Shown here: one piece after another, positions 1 to 9,730 of the stretch
How the letters are laid out: every line of letters starts with the position of its first letter
Position numbering within the stretch: position 1 is the stretch's first letter
From: Hyphomicrobiales bacterium
GTDB taxonomy: Bacteria > Pseudomonadota > Alphaproteobacteria > Rhizobiales > Rhizobiaceae
Length of the DNA stretch: 64,000 nucleotides
Assembly (NCBI GenBank): GCA_900472625.1
Contig: UCIT01000070.1
Coordinates: 25,417-89,416, forward strand
Direction: 5' to 3'
Position numbers and translations under genes: made by a program
Notes under the pieces: generated by a model
What the model was told of the DNA's origin: nothing
Database searches by the model: none
What the model saw: only the letters and a program-made list of their open reading frames with translations

Positions 1-969
1 GTTCGTAGCCAGGACGGCACGGAGCGGGTTCTCGGCTACAGGCCGATCGCGCTCCAGACGAGCCCGCTCTACATCAGCGCCGGTTTTTCCAAGGCGGAGG
101 CGTTCGCGCCGATTAACCGCTCCACTATGATCAATGCACTGGCGATCGCCGGCGGCGCAGCGCTCGCATTTCTCGCCTCCATTTTCATCGGCGACCGGTT
201 TCTGGTGGCCCCGATCGCCCGGATCGCCGCGGTCATGCAGCGCTGGCGCGATGGAGATCTCTCTGCTCGGACCACAATGACGCCGAGGGATGAGATCCAC
301 GCCGTTGGCGCGGCTCTCGATGGTCTCCTCGACGAGCTTGACGCCCGGCGCGTTCAAAATGAGACGGCAGAGGAGGAGCGGACGCTGCTGGTGCGGGAAC
401 TGGCGCATCGCGTCAAGAACGGTTTCGCGCTCGTTCAGGCGATTGCCCGACAGAGTTTCGGCCGATCTGATCCGCAACAATACCATTCCTTCGTCGAGCG
501 ACTTTCCTCCTTGGCGTCGACCTATGATCTTCTCCTTTCGAAGGACGCTAACGCGTCGACAGTAGAGGAGGTGATATATGCCGCCCTCCGCGCCCATATC
601 GATGGCCGTCCAGATCGCGTTCGACGAGCCGGCCCCGAGGTCGCACTGTCGGCCGAGCTGGCGCTTCCACTTTCTCTTATCGTGCACGAACTGGCCACGA
701 ACGCCACGAAATACGGGAGCCTCGGAACCGAGGACGGGGCGGTCGATGTCGTCTGGACGCTAGACGATCATCGGCTCCATCTCACGTGGAAGGAAAGCGG
801 TGGCCCGCTCGTCTCTGCACCCGATCGCAAAGGATTCGGCTCAGTTCTTATCGAGCGGGCCTTCCCAGGCATCGCCCATGCGAGATGTCGTCCGGACTAC
901 AGGCCGGAAGGCCTCGAATTCGATCTAGTGTTCTCAGTTTCGGAACCCGACCGGAAAAAAGAAGTTTAG
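1..969 (+). CDS. HWE-family sensor histidine kinase (3' part of gene)
   Basis: The reading frame is open from the first base, so the gene begins upstream of the window. What remains is the end of an extracytoplasmic sensor region, one membrane segment (ALAIAGGAALAFLASIFI, coded from about 133), a HAMP-like linker, and an HWE/HisKA_2 kinase core. The phosphoacceptor motif is ELAHRVKN, the N-box is HELATNATKYG, and the family-defining W-x-E motif appears as TWKESGGP. HWE kinases autophosphorylate and pass phosphate to receivers, often single-domain ones; in Alphaproteobacteria many feed the general stress response. A single-domain receiver follows 29 bases downstream, which makes it the obvious partner. 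The signal sensed cannot be read from this fragment. Confidence 0.9.
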   Translation, partial: VRSQDGTERVLGYRPIALQTSPLYISAGFSKAEAFAPINRSTMINALAIAGGAALAFLASIFIGDRFLVAPIARIAAVMQRWRDGDLSARTTMTPRDEIHAVGAALDGLLDELDARRVQNETAEEERTLLVRELAHRVKNGFALVQAIARQSFGRSDPQQYHSFVERLSSLASTYDLLLSKDANASTVEEVIYAALRAHIDGRPDRVRRAGPEVALSAELALPLSLIVHELATNATKYGSLGTEDGAVDVVWTLDDHRLHLTWKESGGPLVSAPDRKGFGSVLIERAFPGIAHARCRPDYRPEGLEFDLVFSVSEPDRKKEV

Positions 970-998
970 GATGCGACGAAGGGAACGCGAGTATTGGA

Positions 999-1355
999 AT
1001 GAGACGTAAGGTACTGGTCGTCGAGGACGAACCCCTGCTGCTGATGATGGCGGTCGACCTCGTCGAAGACGCCGGCTTTGAAGCGGTGGAAGCTCGTAAC
1101 GCAGACGAGGCCATTCGACTGCTACAGGAGATGCAGGACATCCGGATTATGTGGACCGATATCGACATGCCGGGTTCGATGAACGGCCTCATGCTTGCTG
1201 CGGTGGTACGAGACCGATGGCCTCCGATCGAAATCTTGGTGGTGTCTGGGATGCGGAAACCCGAGGCCCGCGATTTGCCAGACCGTGGAGTGTTCTATTC
1301 GAAACCCTACGATACACGTGTCATCACCGACACCCTGTTGCGGATGGCTGCGTGA
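999..1355 (+). CDS. single-domain response regulator
   Basis: The product is a 118-residue receiver domain with no output domain. VVEDEP carries the acidic pocket, the Asp in WTDIDMPG is the phosphoacceptor, and the Lys in FYSKPYD is the conserved switch lysine. The ATG at 999 gives a protein that starts directly on the first receiver strand; the frame stays open upstream but overlaps the kinase gene. It lies directly behind the HWE kinase, so it is probably that kinase's cognate receiver or a phosphate sink tuning another pathway, as SdrG-type receivers do in the general stress response. That role is inference from context. Confidence 0.85.
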   Translation: MRRKVLVVEDEPLLLMMAVDLVEDAGFEAVEARNADEAIRLLQEMQDIRIMWTDIDMPGSMNGLMLAAVVRDRWPPIEILVVSGMRKPEARDLPDRGVFYSKPYDTRVITDTLLRMAA

Positions 1356-1362
1356 CGTGACG

Positions 1363-1806
1363 TCAGCCTTTTTTCACGATGCTGATGTTGCCGCTGACTT
1401 CAAGTATCGCAAACTTGATGTCCTTGACGGTTTCTATCCCTTCCTGACTGCGGGCAGCTTCCATGACGTCTTCGGAGTCGAGCCGGCATCCCCGTAGCGC
1501 CTCCCGGTCATAAACGCCGTCCGTCACGGGGATTGTCGGAACTCCATCAATCACGTGCCCCGCCGGTTTCCACCATCGCTTGATGTAAGACAGTCCGATG
1601 TCGGTCGTGAACAGCGTCAGGATTAGGAGCACGGCGTCGGTGATGGAAAAGTCGTCCCCAAGCATCGCCTGCTGGGTGGTCTCGGAAATGACGAGAACGA
1701 TCACCAAGTCGAATGGGGTCATCTGCGCAAGCGTCCGGCGGCCGGACAGCCGGATGATAATCAACAGAGTGAAGTACATGGAAAGCCCGCGAAAGACGGC
1801 GTCCAT
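1363..1806 (-). CDS. DUF421 (YetF-type) membrane protein
   Basis: This 147-residue protein has about three hydrophobic segments in its first 75 residues (MYFTLLIIIRLSGRR, FDLVIVLVISETTQ and a third), followed by a soluble C-terminal part containing GVPTIPVTDGVY and LDSEDVMEAAR, typical of DUF421 proteins. The biochemical function of the family is not established. GGAG lies about six bases before the ATG at 1806, which I prefer over the longer frame that starts further upstream. It starts 10 bases after the stop of the 112-residue gene at 1817, so the two are probably cotranscribed. It is convergent with the receiver gene. Confidence 0.85.
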   Translation of the reverse strand: MDAVFRGLSMYFTLLIIIRLSGRRTLAQMTPFDLVIVLVISETTQQAMLGDDFSITDAVLLILTLFTTDIGLSYIKRWWKPAGHVIDGVPTIPVTDGVYDREALRGCRLDSEDVMEAARSQEGIETVKDIKFAILEVSGNISIVKKG

Positions 1807-1816
1807 GTAGTCTCCA

Positions 1817-2155
1817 TTAGGGCAGGATGAAAGTCGTTCTTTCAGAGACGTCGTCGCCGATGCCGGCGAGGTAGGACCGGGGGCCCACCTGTTCCGTGTG
1901 AAGGCGGAAGACAATCTTGGTTGGTGCAGTGGGATCCGAGGCGAACACATAGCCTATCCGCCCGCTTGTCTGGACGGTCGCCTTTTGAGGAGGGTCGACG
2001 CCCTCTATCGAGAAGGCTTCGAGGAAGCGGGGGTCGACGAACAGGGTCTGGTCGCCCTGCGCGGGTCCGAATGCCACCCTCATCTCATCCGGGGCGTTCC
2101 ACCGGGAGATTGCCGGGAGTTCCAGCGATCCGCTTGATAAGACAATCTTGTGCAT
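1817..2155 (-). CDS. hypothetical protein, 112 aa
   Basis: I do not recognise the family. The protein is soluble, rich in beta-prone stretches (KIVLSSGSLELP, RIGYVFAS, KIVFRLH), and has no signal peptide. It begins with ATG at 2155 and ends 10 bases before the DUF421 gene, so a two-gene unit is likely. It could be a soluble partner of the membrane protein, but nothing in the sequence proves it. Confidence 0.6.
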   Translation of the reverse strand: MHKIVLSSGSLELPAISRWNAPDEMRVAFGPAQGDQTLFVDPRFLEAFSIEGVDPPQKATVQTSGRIGYVFASDPTAPTKIVFRLHTEQVGPRSYLAGIGDDVSERTTFILP

Positions 2156-2261
2156 CGAGAACGGGCCCCCCAGAACCGCCGCTGGAACGGTCCATAATCT
2201 TCCACACCCTCGGGAAGGGCGGGCCGTTCCACCGTCTTACGTGTCTTTGCACCCGCGGCCA

Positions 2262-3185
2262 TCAGACCGGTCCCGAAAACGTGTCGCATGACGAAAGCTG
2301 ACCGCTATCGAATCCTTGCTTGAACCATTTCACGCGTTGCGCGGACGTGCCGTGGTTGAAGCTGTCGGGAACGACATATCCTTGCGTCCGCTTCTGGAGC
2401 GTGTCGTCGCCGATTTGTTGCGCAGCGTTCAGAGCCTCTTCCAGATCCCCGCCGTCGAGAATGCCTTTCTGCTGGGTGTATTTTCCCCATATTCCGGCGA
2501 AGCAGTCGGCCTGGAGTTCCACCCGGATCGACATCTTGTTGGCTTCGACTTCGCTCATGCGTTGTCGCGCTTCATTGAACTTGGGAAGAATTCCGAGTTC
2601 ATCCTGAACGTGATGGCCTACCTCGTGGGCGACTACGTACGCCTGTGCGAAATCTCCGCTGGCGCCGAAACGGTTGCTCAACTCCTCGAAGAACGCGGTG
2701 TCGAGATATACCTTTTTATCTTCGGGGCAGTAGAACGGACCCGTTGCCGCAGACGCCGCGCCGCATGCTGACCTCGTCTGTCCGCGAAATAGCACGAGCT
2801 TGGGGTCCTCGTAGGTGCGGCCTTGAGACTGGAAGATGCCCTGCCAGGTATCCTCGGTTTCTGCCAGCACCGTCTTCACGAAAGCTGTCATCTGGTCATT
2901 GGAGCTGGACACGGCACCGCCGCCATTTTGCTTATCGCTCTGCTCGTATCCGGCCCCATCGAGGCTCCCGCCGTCCATCACCTGCATCAGATCGATTCCC
3001 ATCGCCTTGAAGATCAGATAGATGACAACGAGGAATATGATGGTGCCGATGCTAAGGCCGCCTCCACGACGGCCAATAGGAAGACTGAAACCTCCGCCGC
3101 GTCCGAACGGAGTGCCTCCAGCTCCACCGCCCTGACTTTGGCGATCTTCGACATTGTCCGACTGTCGTCTTCCCTGCCAATCCAT
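2262..3185 (-). CDS. ypfJ: YpfJ-type putative neutral zinc metallopeptidase
   Basis: The 307-residue protein has a glycine-rich cytoplasmic N-terminus, one membrane anchor near residues 45-65 (TIIFLVVIYLIFKAMGID) and a large C-terminal domain carrying the HEVGHHVQ zincin motif, where the two histidines and glutamate would bind zinc and act in catalysis. The downstream segment VELQADCFAGIWG is the conserved third-ligand region of the YpfJ family (Pfam Zn_peptidase). The family is annotated as peptidases by motif; substrates are not known. Length and domain order match the family. It stands alone between the catalase terminator and the DUF421 pair. Confidence 0.9.
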   Translation of the reverse strand: MDWQGRRQSDNVEDRQSQGGGAGGTPFGRGGGFSLPIGRRGGGLSIGTIIFLVVIYLIFKAMGIDLMQVMDGGSLDGAGYEQSDKQNGGGAVSSSNDQMTAFVKTVLAETEDTWQGIFQSQGRTYEDPKLVLFRGQTRSACGAASAATGPFYCPEDKKVYLDTAFFEELSNRFGASGDFAQAYVVAHEVGHHVQDELGILPKFNEARQRMSEVEANKMSIRVELQADCFAGIWGKYTQQKGILDGGDLEEALNAAQQIGDDTLQKRTQGYVVPDSFNHGTSAQRVKWFKQGFDSGQLSSCDTFSGPV

Positions 3186-3260
3186 GTCCGCTCCCTTTGG
3201 TTATCTGCAGCGGCGTCGAATCTAGTGATGAATCCGTACGCGTCTCTCTGCGGCGAAGGT

Positions 3261-3286
3261 CGGGCGCGGCATCTGCTCCGCGCCCG
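3261..3286 (-). terminator. GC-rich hairpin downstream of katE
   Basis: CGGGCGCGG (3261-3269) pairs perfectly with CCGCGCCCG (3278-3286) around an 8-base loop, 8 bases past the catalase stop. There is no uridine run, so it may be a weak terminator or a 3' stabilising structure. Confidence 0.5.
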
Positions 3287-3293
3287 GCTTCTA

Positions 3294-5435
<2,142 letters not shown>

Positions 5436-5468
5436 GTCTGATCCCCTGATAATCGGTGCAAATGCCGA

Positions 5469-5491
5469 AAGGCCGCCCGGAGGACGGCCTT
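5469..5491 (-). terminator. hairpin between the DUF892 gene and katE
   Basis: AAGGCCG (5469-5475) pairs with CGGCCTT (5485-5491). On the minus strand the right arm is followed by TTTCGGC, a poor uridine tract, so partial readthrough into katE is possible. Confidence 0.45.
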
Positions 5492-5510
5492 CCAAAACAA
5501 GGCTTCAGTC

Positions 5511-6020
5511 TCACGCGGCCTTGGTCTTGCCCTTGGCATTCGCCTGGGATTCGGCGAGCTGCGTCAGCTTCTGGTCGGTGGCTTCTTCCTCGGCCAGATT
5601 TGCCTGCAGAAGCGGAACCGCGTCCTTCAGGCCGAGCTGGCCAGCCCAAGCGATCAGGGTGCCGTAGCGGGCGATCTCATAGTGCTCGACAGCCTGTGCG
5701 GAAGAGATGAGACCTGCGTCGAGAGCAGGCGAGCCCTTGAACTCTTCCATGATCTCTTCCCCCTCGGCGATGATGCCCTGGATGGCTTCGCATGTCTTGC
5801 CACGTGCAGGCTTTCCGAGAATTTCGAAGACCTGTTCAAGGCGTTCGATCTGGCCTTGCGTCTCGTCGCGATGCTGCAGAAAACCTGCCTTGCCTTCTTC
5901 CGACTGCGCGGCGCGGGCCATTTTCGGCAGCGCTTTCAGGATTTGTTTTTCCGCGAAGTAGATGTCCTTGAGCGTGTCCAGGAACAGGTCGTCGAGTGTC
6001 TTCGTGGAACTGGTTGCCAT
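5511..6020 (-). CDS. DUF892 ferritin-like protein (YciF/YciE type)
   Basis: A 169-residue four-helix protein of the DUF892 family, with the typical opening LDDLFLDTLKDIYFAEKQILKALPK and acidic/histidine positions (AEKQ, QHRDET, EHYEIARYGTL) suited to a di-metal centre as in ferritin-like proteins. YciF-type proteins are induced by osmotic and general stress; their exact chemistry is not settled. GGAGG lies 5 bases before the ATG. Upstream on the minus strand GGAAC occurs at 6115-6119, but the base triplet at the expected spacing is ATT, so I do not call an EcfG promoter here. The C-terminus is lysine/alanine rich. Confidence 0.9.
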   Translation of the reverse strand: MATSSTKTLDDLFLDTLKDIYFAEKQILKALPKMARAAQSEEGKAGFLQHRDETQGQIERLEQVFEILGKPARGKTCEAIQGIIAEGEEIMEEFKGSPALDAGLISSAQAVEHYEIARYGTLIAWAGQLGLKDAVPLLQANLAEEEATDQKLTQLAESQANAKGKTKAA

Positions 6021-6148
6021 GTTGTCCTCCTATTGGTCTTCGTTTTGAGAGATTTCCGCAAGCGTGACGTAAGGTGGTTGCGGACCGTGGAAAAAATGTG
6101 CGTGTAGCAATTTTGTTCCGACGCTGGGTCAGCACGGAACCGACTGCC

Positions 6149-6631
6149 TTAGTCGAGTAGATCGGCTGGGACCTTCCCGCCGTTTTCAGAGAGCTTCTTC
6201 ATCAGCGCCTTGTGAAGGAATATGTTCATCTTGGCGCTGTCGTGAGCGTCGCCGGAGTAGCCGAGCTCGTGCGCGAGTTCCTTTCGCTCCTCCAGGCTGG
6301 CGTCCATCCCCAGGGCCTTCATCAGGTCGACGATGGAGTGCCGCCAGTCGAGCTTCTGACCTGATTTCTGCACGGCGGCATTGAGGATAGGCTCGATATC
6401 GACGGTCGGACGTGGCGTCGTATCCGCTTGTGGTGCGGAAGCATCTCCAGCAGATACGGGTGTCGAAGCCTGCTGAATGGATGACGACGAACCACTGGAC
6501 GCCGGCGTTGGAGCAGGTGCGGCTTGCGTTGTCGGAGCCGATGCCGTTGTTCCACCGGCTGATGGCTGCGGAACAGGCGCGGCCTGGGCTTCGCCAAAAA
6601 TCGCGTGCTTGATACGGTCGAAAATGCTCAT
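6149..6631 (-). CDS. DUF3597 domain protein
   Basis: The 160-residue product starts MSIFDRIKHAIFG, has a long Ala/Pro/Ser/Thr-rich linker (about residues 15-75), and then a compact helical domain with LDWRHSIVDLMKALGMD and ERKELAHELGY, which is the DUF3597 signature. Function unknown. The start at 6631 is fixed by GGAG 7 bases upstream. It follows the membrane-protein gene by 55 bases and is probably cotranscribed with it from the EcfG-type promoter at 7633-7657. Confidence 0.85.
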   Translation of the reverse strand: MSIFDRIKHAIFGEAQAAPVPQPSAGGTTASAPTTQAAPAPTPASSGSSSSIQQASTPVSAGDASAPQADTTPRPTVDIEPILNAAVQKSGQKLDWRHSIVDLMKALGMDASLEERKELAHELGYSGDAHDSAKMNIFLHKALMKKLSENGGKVPADLLD

Positions 6632-6686
6632 CGCGTTCTCCTTCAGGTGCGACAGGCCGCCTGGCTCCGGCCTGATGTTTGTGGTT

Positions 6687-7592
6687 TCACCGGGCCACGT
6701 AGACTTCGTCGTCCCGGACAACATGCGTGGTGCCGACGGCACCTCCAACCCATGAAGCGATTGCGCCGACGGCAAGGGCGATGAACGCGAGGATAGCGCC
6801 GGCGGAGAACGCGGTCGCCGCAGTCTGTGCCGCTTCAATCGCCTGCTGCTTCGCCTGGGCTACCGCGTCCGTGTACTGTTTCTCATACGTGGCGACCTGC
6901 TGCTTGGCCTGGTCGACCGGGATGTTCTGAGCTTTTGCGATGGCGTCGGCAGCACGATTGCGTGCTTCCTCTGCCTTTGCCTGGTCGCCTGTCAGAGCAG
7001 CGCGCATCGACGCGACCGCTGCGTCGCGAAGCGCTGCCGGATCGTTGCCGCCCGATGCGTCACGGATGTTCTGTTCGATGCCTGCCATTGGATCAGTCGC
7101 CGTCGCCAGTGCGGGGGCGGCCGTCGTGGCGGCGGTCGCGACTGTGGAACCTGCACTCGATACGATGCCGCCAAGCCCGGAGAAGACGCCGCCAACCAGA
7201 GCGCCGACGGACGTGGTCAGCAGATAGATGACGACGAGTGTCGTCACGGCCCATGATGTGATGCCATGCAACGCGCCCGTGGAGCGGACCGGCCGGCCCG
7301 ACAGCCGGCTCGAAACGTATCCGCCGATGAACGCAGCTATGATCCCGCTGACCACGAACCACACTGCTGTGCTCACCGACAATGTCGTTGCGCTCGGATT
7401 GTCGTTCGACGCCGGATCAATAACGGCCGCTCCGATACCGGCGCCCAGCAGGTTCAGCAAGAGCTGGACGACAAGGGCCACGGCAACGCCGGCGAAGACG
7501 GCGCCCCAGGATACCTTGTTGAACGCTGCGTTGAGGTAGGGATTGTCGTCGCGGGCATGGATGTGGGCGGCGCTTGAGACGGGCTCGGTCAT
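6687..7592 (-). CDS. membrane protein of the rhizobial type often labelled PhnA-like
   Basis: A 301-residue integral membrane protein with about five hydrophobic segments: WGAVFAGVAVALVVQLLL, VWFVVSGIIAAFIGGYV, VTTLVVIYLLTTSVGALV, and two near the C-terminus (AGAILAFIALAVGAIASWV). Between the third and fourth lies an Ala/Gln-rich region with coiled-coil character (about residues 165-255). Databases tend to call such proteins PhnA-like, but nothing ties them to phosphonate metabolism. The ATG at 7592 follows GGAG; an EcfG-type promoter sits about 40 bases upstream, so I infer a general-stress gene. Confidence 0.75.
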   Translation of the reverse strand: MTEPVSSAAHIHARDDNPYLNAAFNKVSWGAVFAGVAVALVVQLLLNLLGAGIGAAVIDPASNDNPSATTLSVSTAVWFVVSGIIAAFIGGYVSSRLSGRPVRSTGALHGITSWAVTTLVVIYLLTTSVGALVGGVFSGLGGIVSSAGSTVATAATTAAPALATATDPMAGIEQNIRDASGGNDPAALRDAAVASMRAALTGDQAKAEEARNRAADAIAKAQNIPVDQAKQQVATYEKQYTDAVAQAKQQAIEAAQTAATAFSAGAILAFIALAVGAIASWVGGAVGTTHVVRDDEVYVAR

Positions 7593-7630
7593 GGCTGGGT
7601 TCTCCTGTTCACGGGTTCGTGAGTAGCAGG

Positions 7631-7657
7631 GGAACACGCACGACAACCATTTGTTCC
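7631..7657. promoter_or_regulatory. two-way EcfG-type promoter motif
   Basis: The element reads GGAAC, 17 bases, GTTCC, and is therefore the same on both strands. Read leftwards it is GGAAC (7653-7657) with GTT at 7633-7635 and serves the membrane-protein/DUF3597 pair. Read rightwards (GGAAC 7631-7635, GTT 7653-7655) it faces a stretch without a convincing gene. GGAAC-N16/17-CGTT is the established general-stress sigma consensus of Alphaproteobacteria. Confidence 0.6.
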
Positions 7658-8106
7658 AACCTCCTGATCGCGCTTATGAATCAACATGAGGGAAGCCCGG
7701 CCACTCATGCAGCCGGGCTTCAATCCTTTCGCCTGGGACAGAAGGTTAGTCGCGCGAAATCTGAATCTGGCTCTAGTCGAAGCCACCCTGGGACTGGCTC
7801 TGGGGCTAACCCGTCGTTCATCCTACGGTCTCGTCGCTCGCCTCGGCGATTCACTGGCGGTCTTGCGGATATGGATCTCCTACACGACGCGTGCGTCTTT
7901 AGAGACAGCGGTTTCCTCATGGTGCTCTTCTGCGGAAATCGTGCGGTCCTGAAAGGCGCGGTCTGCACCGGTCGGTCGACCGTTTGGCGTTGATCCCAAC
8001 GTTCTCATCGGAGACTGACGTCCTCGCGTACAGGCTCTCGGCAGCATAGGCACGGACTTGGACGGAAGCGTTGCTCACGTCCACTTCGACTCCCTTATTG
8101 CGGAAA
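7658..8106. other. 449-base stretch without a clear gene; contains one strong hairpin
   Basis: Open frames on both strands here have unlikely compositions and no ribosome sites. The visible structure is a perfect 10-bp stem, GAAGCCCGGC (7692-7701) with GCCGGGCTTC (7712-7721), 37 bases beyond the rightward EcfG-type motif. It lacks a uridine tract. A short structured transcript is possible. Confidence 0.4.
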
Positions 8107-8457
8107 TCAGAGACGCTCGATCTCGCTGGCTAGCACGACGATCTCTTCCTGGTGGAAGCGAGCCTCCAGTTCCCTACGGTAGGATGACCACCAGTCGCGG
8201 TCGATATCGGCGACCATGACTTCGACGGTGACGATGCGGTCCCGCTCGACGTTGCCGTCGCCGTTCCACAATCCCTCGGCGGGGGAAACCACGTGAAGAG
8301 TGACCCCTCCAGACTTCGTCATCAATACTTCTTTGACGAGATCGAGATTCGATCTGGCTCGCCGGCTTCGAGCCACGGGATGTAGAATTTCGAGAGATGG
8401 AGCATCTAGCGCCAACATTCTCATAACCTCAAAGTTCCCCCGAAAGCGTTTGTCCAT
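8107..8457 (-). CDS. hypothetical protein, about 116 aa
   Basis: I do not recognise the family, but the C-terminal half (IVTVEVMVADIDRDWW, YRRELEARFHQEEIVV) has the composition of a real protein with a beta-alpha-beta pattern. The start is uncertain: the frame opens at 8607, but the upstream residues look non-coding, so I begin at the ATG at 8457. No strong ribosome site is visible. Confidence 0.5.
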   Translation of the reverse strand: MDKRFRGNFEVMRMLALDAPSLEILHPVARSRRARSNLDLVKEVLMTKSGGVTLHVVSPAEGLWNGDGNVERDRIVTVEVMVADIDRDWWSSYRRELEARFHQEEIVVLASEIERL

Positions 8458-8633
8458 CGCGACATGTGGCTCCGCGAACTTCTCAGCAAGGCCCAAAGTG
8501 TTGCGTTCTGGGTGCCATGGGCCGCGATTGCCGCATGGCATGGAACGAAAAAAGAAATCTGCCTGGTGTCTAAAATCAGACCGGAACCACCACCCCGTCT
8601 TGTGCATTTCTCCGCTCTCGACAGGAGGGAAGC

Positions 8634-8924
8634 ATGCAACTCATCGGCACCAATGTAAGCAATTTGCACGAAGGAACGATCACAGTCGAATTCGTCGGGG
8701 AAGGAAACGAACTGGTGTCAGTTCGCATGGTCGCCGGCGGTGACATCGAGGATAACACGGCCGTCCTGCGCGCGAGGGCGTTGATGGCCCAGATCGCGAC
8801 GTTCGGCGAAGGGGTGGAAGCCGATTCCGGGGACGGCGATGAAGCGCCCCCGCTTGAATATCAGAAGGATCATCTGGTGCCTGCCCAGGGCGACGTCCAA
8901 GTGGTCGACGTGCCAAGGAGCTGA
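8634..8924 (+). CDS. hypothetical protein, 96 aa
   Basis: A small acidic soluble protein of unknown family (opening MQLIGTNVSNLHEGTITVEF). GGAGGGAAG directly before the ATG is a strong ribosome site. The stop is two bases before the next ATG (SDR at 8927), so it is the first gene of a unit with the SDR and treZ. Confidence 0.75.
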   Translation: MQLIGTNVSNLHEGTITVEFVGEGNELVSVRMVAGGDIEDNTAVLRARALMAQIATFGEGVEADSGDGDEAPPLEYQKDHLVPAQGDVQVVDVPRS

Positions 8925-8926
8925 AC

Positions 8927-9730
8927 ATGAGCCGTCCTGTCGCCTTCGTCACCGGCGCGGGTTCTGGCATTGGACTGGCAAGCGCTCGGCTCCTCGCCTT
9001 ACACGGATATGACCTCGCCCTGTTCGATCTCGACCTCAAAGCGCTGAAGTCGGTGGCGACGATTGTGGGGGGCGAACGCGGACTGCACATGGGCGGCGAC
9101 GTCTCGTCCGAAGCAGACATGGGTCGCGCGGCGCAGGATATTGCCACGCAGTTCAGCCGGCTGGACGCGGTGGTGGCCAATGCCGGCATCAATGGCGTCT
9201 GGGCGCCAATCGACGATTTGACGCCCGAAGAATGGGATACGACCATCCGGGTGAACCTTCGCGGCACCTACTTGACGCTCAACAAGACTGTTCCTCTTCT
9301 CAAGGCGAACGGCGCCGGGGCGATCGTCATCGTGTCGTCCATCAACGGCGTCCGGACATTCACCAATCCCGGTGCGACGGCCTATAGCGCCACCAAGGCC
9401 GCCCAGGTCGCAATGGCCGAGCAGTTAGCGCTGGAGCTTGGACGTCACCGCATCCGTATCAACGTCGTCTGCCCTGGTGCGATCGAAACGAACATCTCGG
9501 CCTCTACCGAAATCCGCCATCCCGAAGACGCCGAAGTCCCTGTTGTCTGGCCGGAAGGCAGCGTACCGCTTACCGGCGGCGAACCGGGTGTCGCCGACGA
9601 CGTCGCCCAGGTCATCCACTTTCTTCTCAGCGAGGCGTCCGGCCACGTCACCGGTTCGCCGATCTCGTCGACGGCGGACAGGGGTTGCTTCGATGAAAAG
9701 ACATCGCTCATGGGGACCCCTGACATATGA
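8927..9730 (+). CDS. short-chain dehydrogenase/reductase, C-terminus frameshifted
   Basis: A classical NAD(P)-binding SDR. The cofactor motif is TGAGSGIG (residues 10-17), followed by NAG (about 87) and the catalytic YSATK. Up to about residue 245 it reads normally (HVTGSPI). The remaining 20 residues are unlike any SDR tail. In the adjacent frame the same DNA gives VDGGQGLLR and TGA at 9694-9696, the usual SDR ending, and that stop would overlap the treZ ATG (9693) as ATGA. One base is therefore missing near 9664-9667 relative to the ancestor, or in the assembly. The enzyme may still fold, as only the last strand and tail change. Substrate unknown. Confidence 0.85.
   Translation: MSRPVAFVTGAGSGIGLASARLLALHGYDLALFDLDLKALKSVATIVGGERGLHMGGDVSSEADMGRAAQDIATQFSRLDAVVANAGINGVWAPIDDLTPEEWDTTIRVNLRGTYLTLNKTVPLLKANGAGAIVIVSSINGVRTFTNPGATAYSATKAAQVAMAEQLALELGRHRIRINVVCPGAIETNISASTEIRHPEDAEVPVVWPEGSVPLTGGEPGVADDVAQVIHFLLSEASGHVTGSPISSTADRGCFDEKTSLMGTPDI

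Noticed and set aside
2190..2250. GGAAC on the minus strand upstream of the 112-aa/DUF421 pair
   Set aside because: At 17 bases it is followed by GGT rather than GTT; half-match only.
6090..6120. GGAAC upstream of the DUF892 gene as an EcfG promoter
   Set aside because: The triplet at the correct spacing is ATT, not GTT, so only the -35 half matches.
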